Source: Acidimicrobiaceae bacterium (lineage in GTDB: Bacteria > Actinomycetota > Acidimicrobiia > Acidimicrobiales > RAAP-2). Taken from it: DNA of 5,475 nucleotides. The translations under genes were made by a program, and so were the position numbers. The stretch lies in NCBI GenBank assembly GCA_003151555.1, contig PLXU01000131.1, forward strand, positions 4,377 through 9,851. Reading direction: 5' to 3'. Positions 4,731-5,475 of this stretch are shown piece by piece. The notes beneath the pieces are model-generated. The model worked only from the letters and a program-made list of their open reading frames with translations, was not told the origin of the DNA and did not search any database. Each line of letters begins with the position of its first letter. The stretch's first letter is position 1.

Positions 4731-5475
4731 CAACCAGTGAACTGATTTCGGACGGCATCGTCGTCACGGGCCCGGATCACAAGAGCCAGAACTATTCCGA
4801 GCGGGCTCGGCGCCACCTGTGGCTGCAGATGTCACGAATGGGTGCCTACTCCGAGACCAACGAGATACCGATCATGGTGCGCGGCGAAGGTACGCGAATT
4901 TACGACGCCAACGGCACCGAGTACTTCGACGGACTCTCCGGTCTGTTCACCAACATGCTCGGCCACGGCCGTAGCGACATCGGCGCTGCGGCCGCCGAGC
5001 AGATCAGCCAGTTGGGTTTCTTTCCACTCTGGACCTACGCCCACCCCAAGGCCATCGAACTGGCCGAAAAGGTCGCCAGCCTCGCGCCCGGCGACCTCAA
5101 TCGAGTTTTTTTCACCACCGGTGGTGCCGAAGCCGTCGAGAGTGCCTGGAAGCTGGCGCGCCAGTACCACAGGATGCGCGGCGACACCGATCGCTACAAG
5201 GTCATCAGTCGAGACATTGCGTACCACGGCACGACCCTGGGGGCGCTGACCATCACGTCGCTCGACCCCTATCGCACGCCTTTCGAACCCCTGGTGCCCG
5301 GCGCGATCAAGGTGCCGGCGGTCAATTTCTACCGGGCCGAACACCACGCCGATGACCTCGAAGCCTTTGGTCTGTGGTCCGCCCATCAGATCGAAGAGGC
5401 CATCTTGCGCGAGGGCCCCGAAACAATCGCGGCGGTCTTCCTTGAGCCGGTCCAGAACGCCGGCGGTTGCTTCAC
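4727..5475 (+). CDS. Class III PLP aminotransferase, probably diamine or omega-amino acid:pyruvate (3' end cut)
   Basis: The first 249 residues of an enzyme normally about 450-470 long; the gene runs off the right end. Visible parts are RARRHLWLQMSRMGAY (26-41), YFDGLSGLFTNMLGHGR (66-82), FFPLWTYAHPKAIELA (98-113), the PLP-phosphate loop FFTTGGAEAVESAWKLAR (128-145), AYHGTTLGAL (165-174) with the YHG that stacks on the cofactor, and FLEPVQNAGG (239-248). The PLP-binding lysine lies beyond the window. The sequence resembles the actinobacterial group containing M. tuberculosis Rv3329 and, more broadly, putrescine or beta-alanine:pyruvate aminotransferases. Next to an aminobutyraldehyde dehydrogenase, a diamine donor such as putrescine is the best inference, and nearby ald suggests pyruvate as acceptor. 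The start overlaps the regulator stop as ATGA, so translation of the two is probably coupled. Confidence 0.9.
   Translation, partial: MTTSELISDGIVVTGPDHKSQNYSERARRHLWLQMSRMGAYSETNEIPIMVRGEGTRIYDANGTEYFDGLSGLFTNMLGHGRSDIGAAAAEQISQLGFFPLWTYAHPKAIELAEKVASLAPGDLNRVFFTTGGAEAVESAWKLARQYHRMRGDTDRYKVISRDIAYHGTTLGALTITSLDPYRTPFEPLVPGAIKVPAVNFYRAEHHADDLEAFGLWSAHQIEEAILREGPETIAAVFLEPVQNAGGCF

Noticed and set aside
4832..5386. Minus-strand open frame of 184 codons opposite the aminotransferase.
   Set aside because: It is a low-complexity Gly/Val/Arg translation without motifs, fully inside the aminotransferase coding region on the other strand.
1..5475. A previously undescribed defence, mobile or RNA-based system.
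   Set aside because: I looked for CRISPR-like spacing, terminal repeats, transposase or integrase motifs, tRNA or rRNA sequence and long unexplained gaps. None is present; intergenic gaps are all under 200 bp and the genes are known metabolic families, apart from the DUF5522 protein.

Overview
The window looks like chromosomal DNA of a high-GC actinobacterium. The coding is G/C-rich at third positions. The aminotransferase, alanine dehydrogenase and Lrp-type regulator read like actinobacterial family members. Several starts also fit actinobacterial habits: a GTG start, and TANNNT boxes placed so that transcripts could be leaderless. Placement below phylum (for example Acidimicrobiia) is a guess. 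There is no sign of a mobile element, CRISPR array, RNA gene or foreign island. This is an ordinary, tightly packed metabolic region holding seven genes, two of them cut by the window ends.

Left part (1-1368): a glutathione-peroxidase-family gene (minus strand, only its first 39 codons) diverges from a PIG3-type quinone oxidoreductase gene (plus strand) across 52 bp. Both starts have a TANNNT box exactly 6 nt upstream and no usable Shine-Dalgarno. The oxidoreductase is followed by a small DUF5522-type protein with a CC-x3-C-x2-C cluster, probably in the same operon. Its 3' end overlaps the converging alanine dehydrogenase gene by 22 bp.

Right part (1347-5475): two minus-strand genes, transcribed in the order gamma-aminobutyraldehyde dehydrogenase (patD-like) then alanine dehydrogenase (ald), diverge from a plus-strand pair, an Lrp/AsnC regulator and a class III aminotransferase, which overlap by ATGA. 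The roughly 200 bp between them holds candidate back-to-back promoters, a perfect short inverted repeat placed between the two, and a leader stem-loop ahead of the regulator.

Taken together, the right part reads as a putrescine (or related diamine) catabolic locus. The aminotransferase would move an amino group from the diamine to pyruvate, giving an aminoaldehyde and alanine. The PatD-like enzyme would oxidise the aldehyde to GABA, alanine dehydrogenase would turn alanine back into pyruvate, NADH and ammonium, and the Lrp-type protein would control the cluster. The enzyme families are seen in the sequence; the substrate and the closed pyruvate/alanine cycle are inferred. I found no wholly unknown system. 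The best leads are this cycle, the putative operator, the mirror-image leaderless promoters and the DUF5522 protein.
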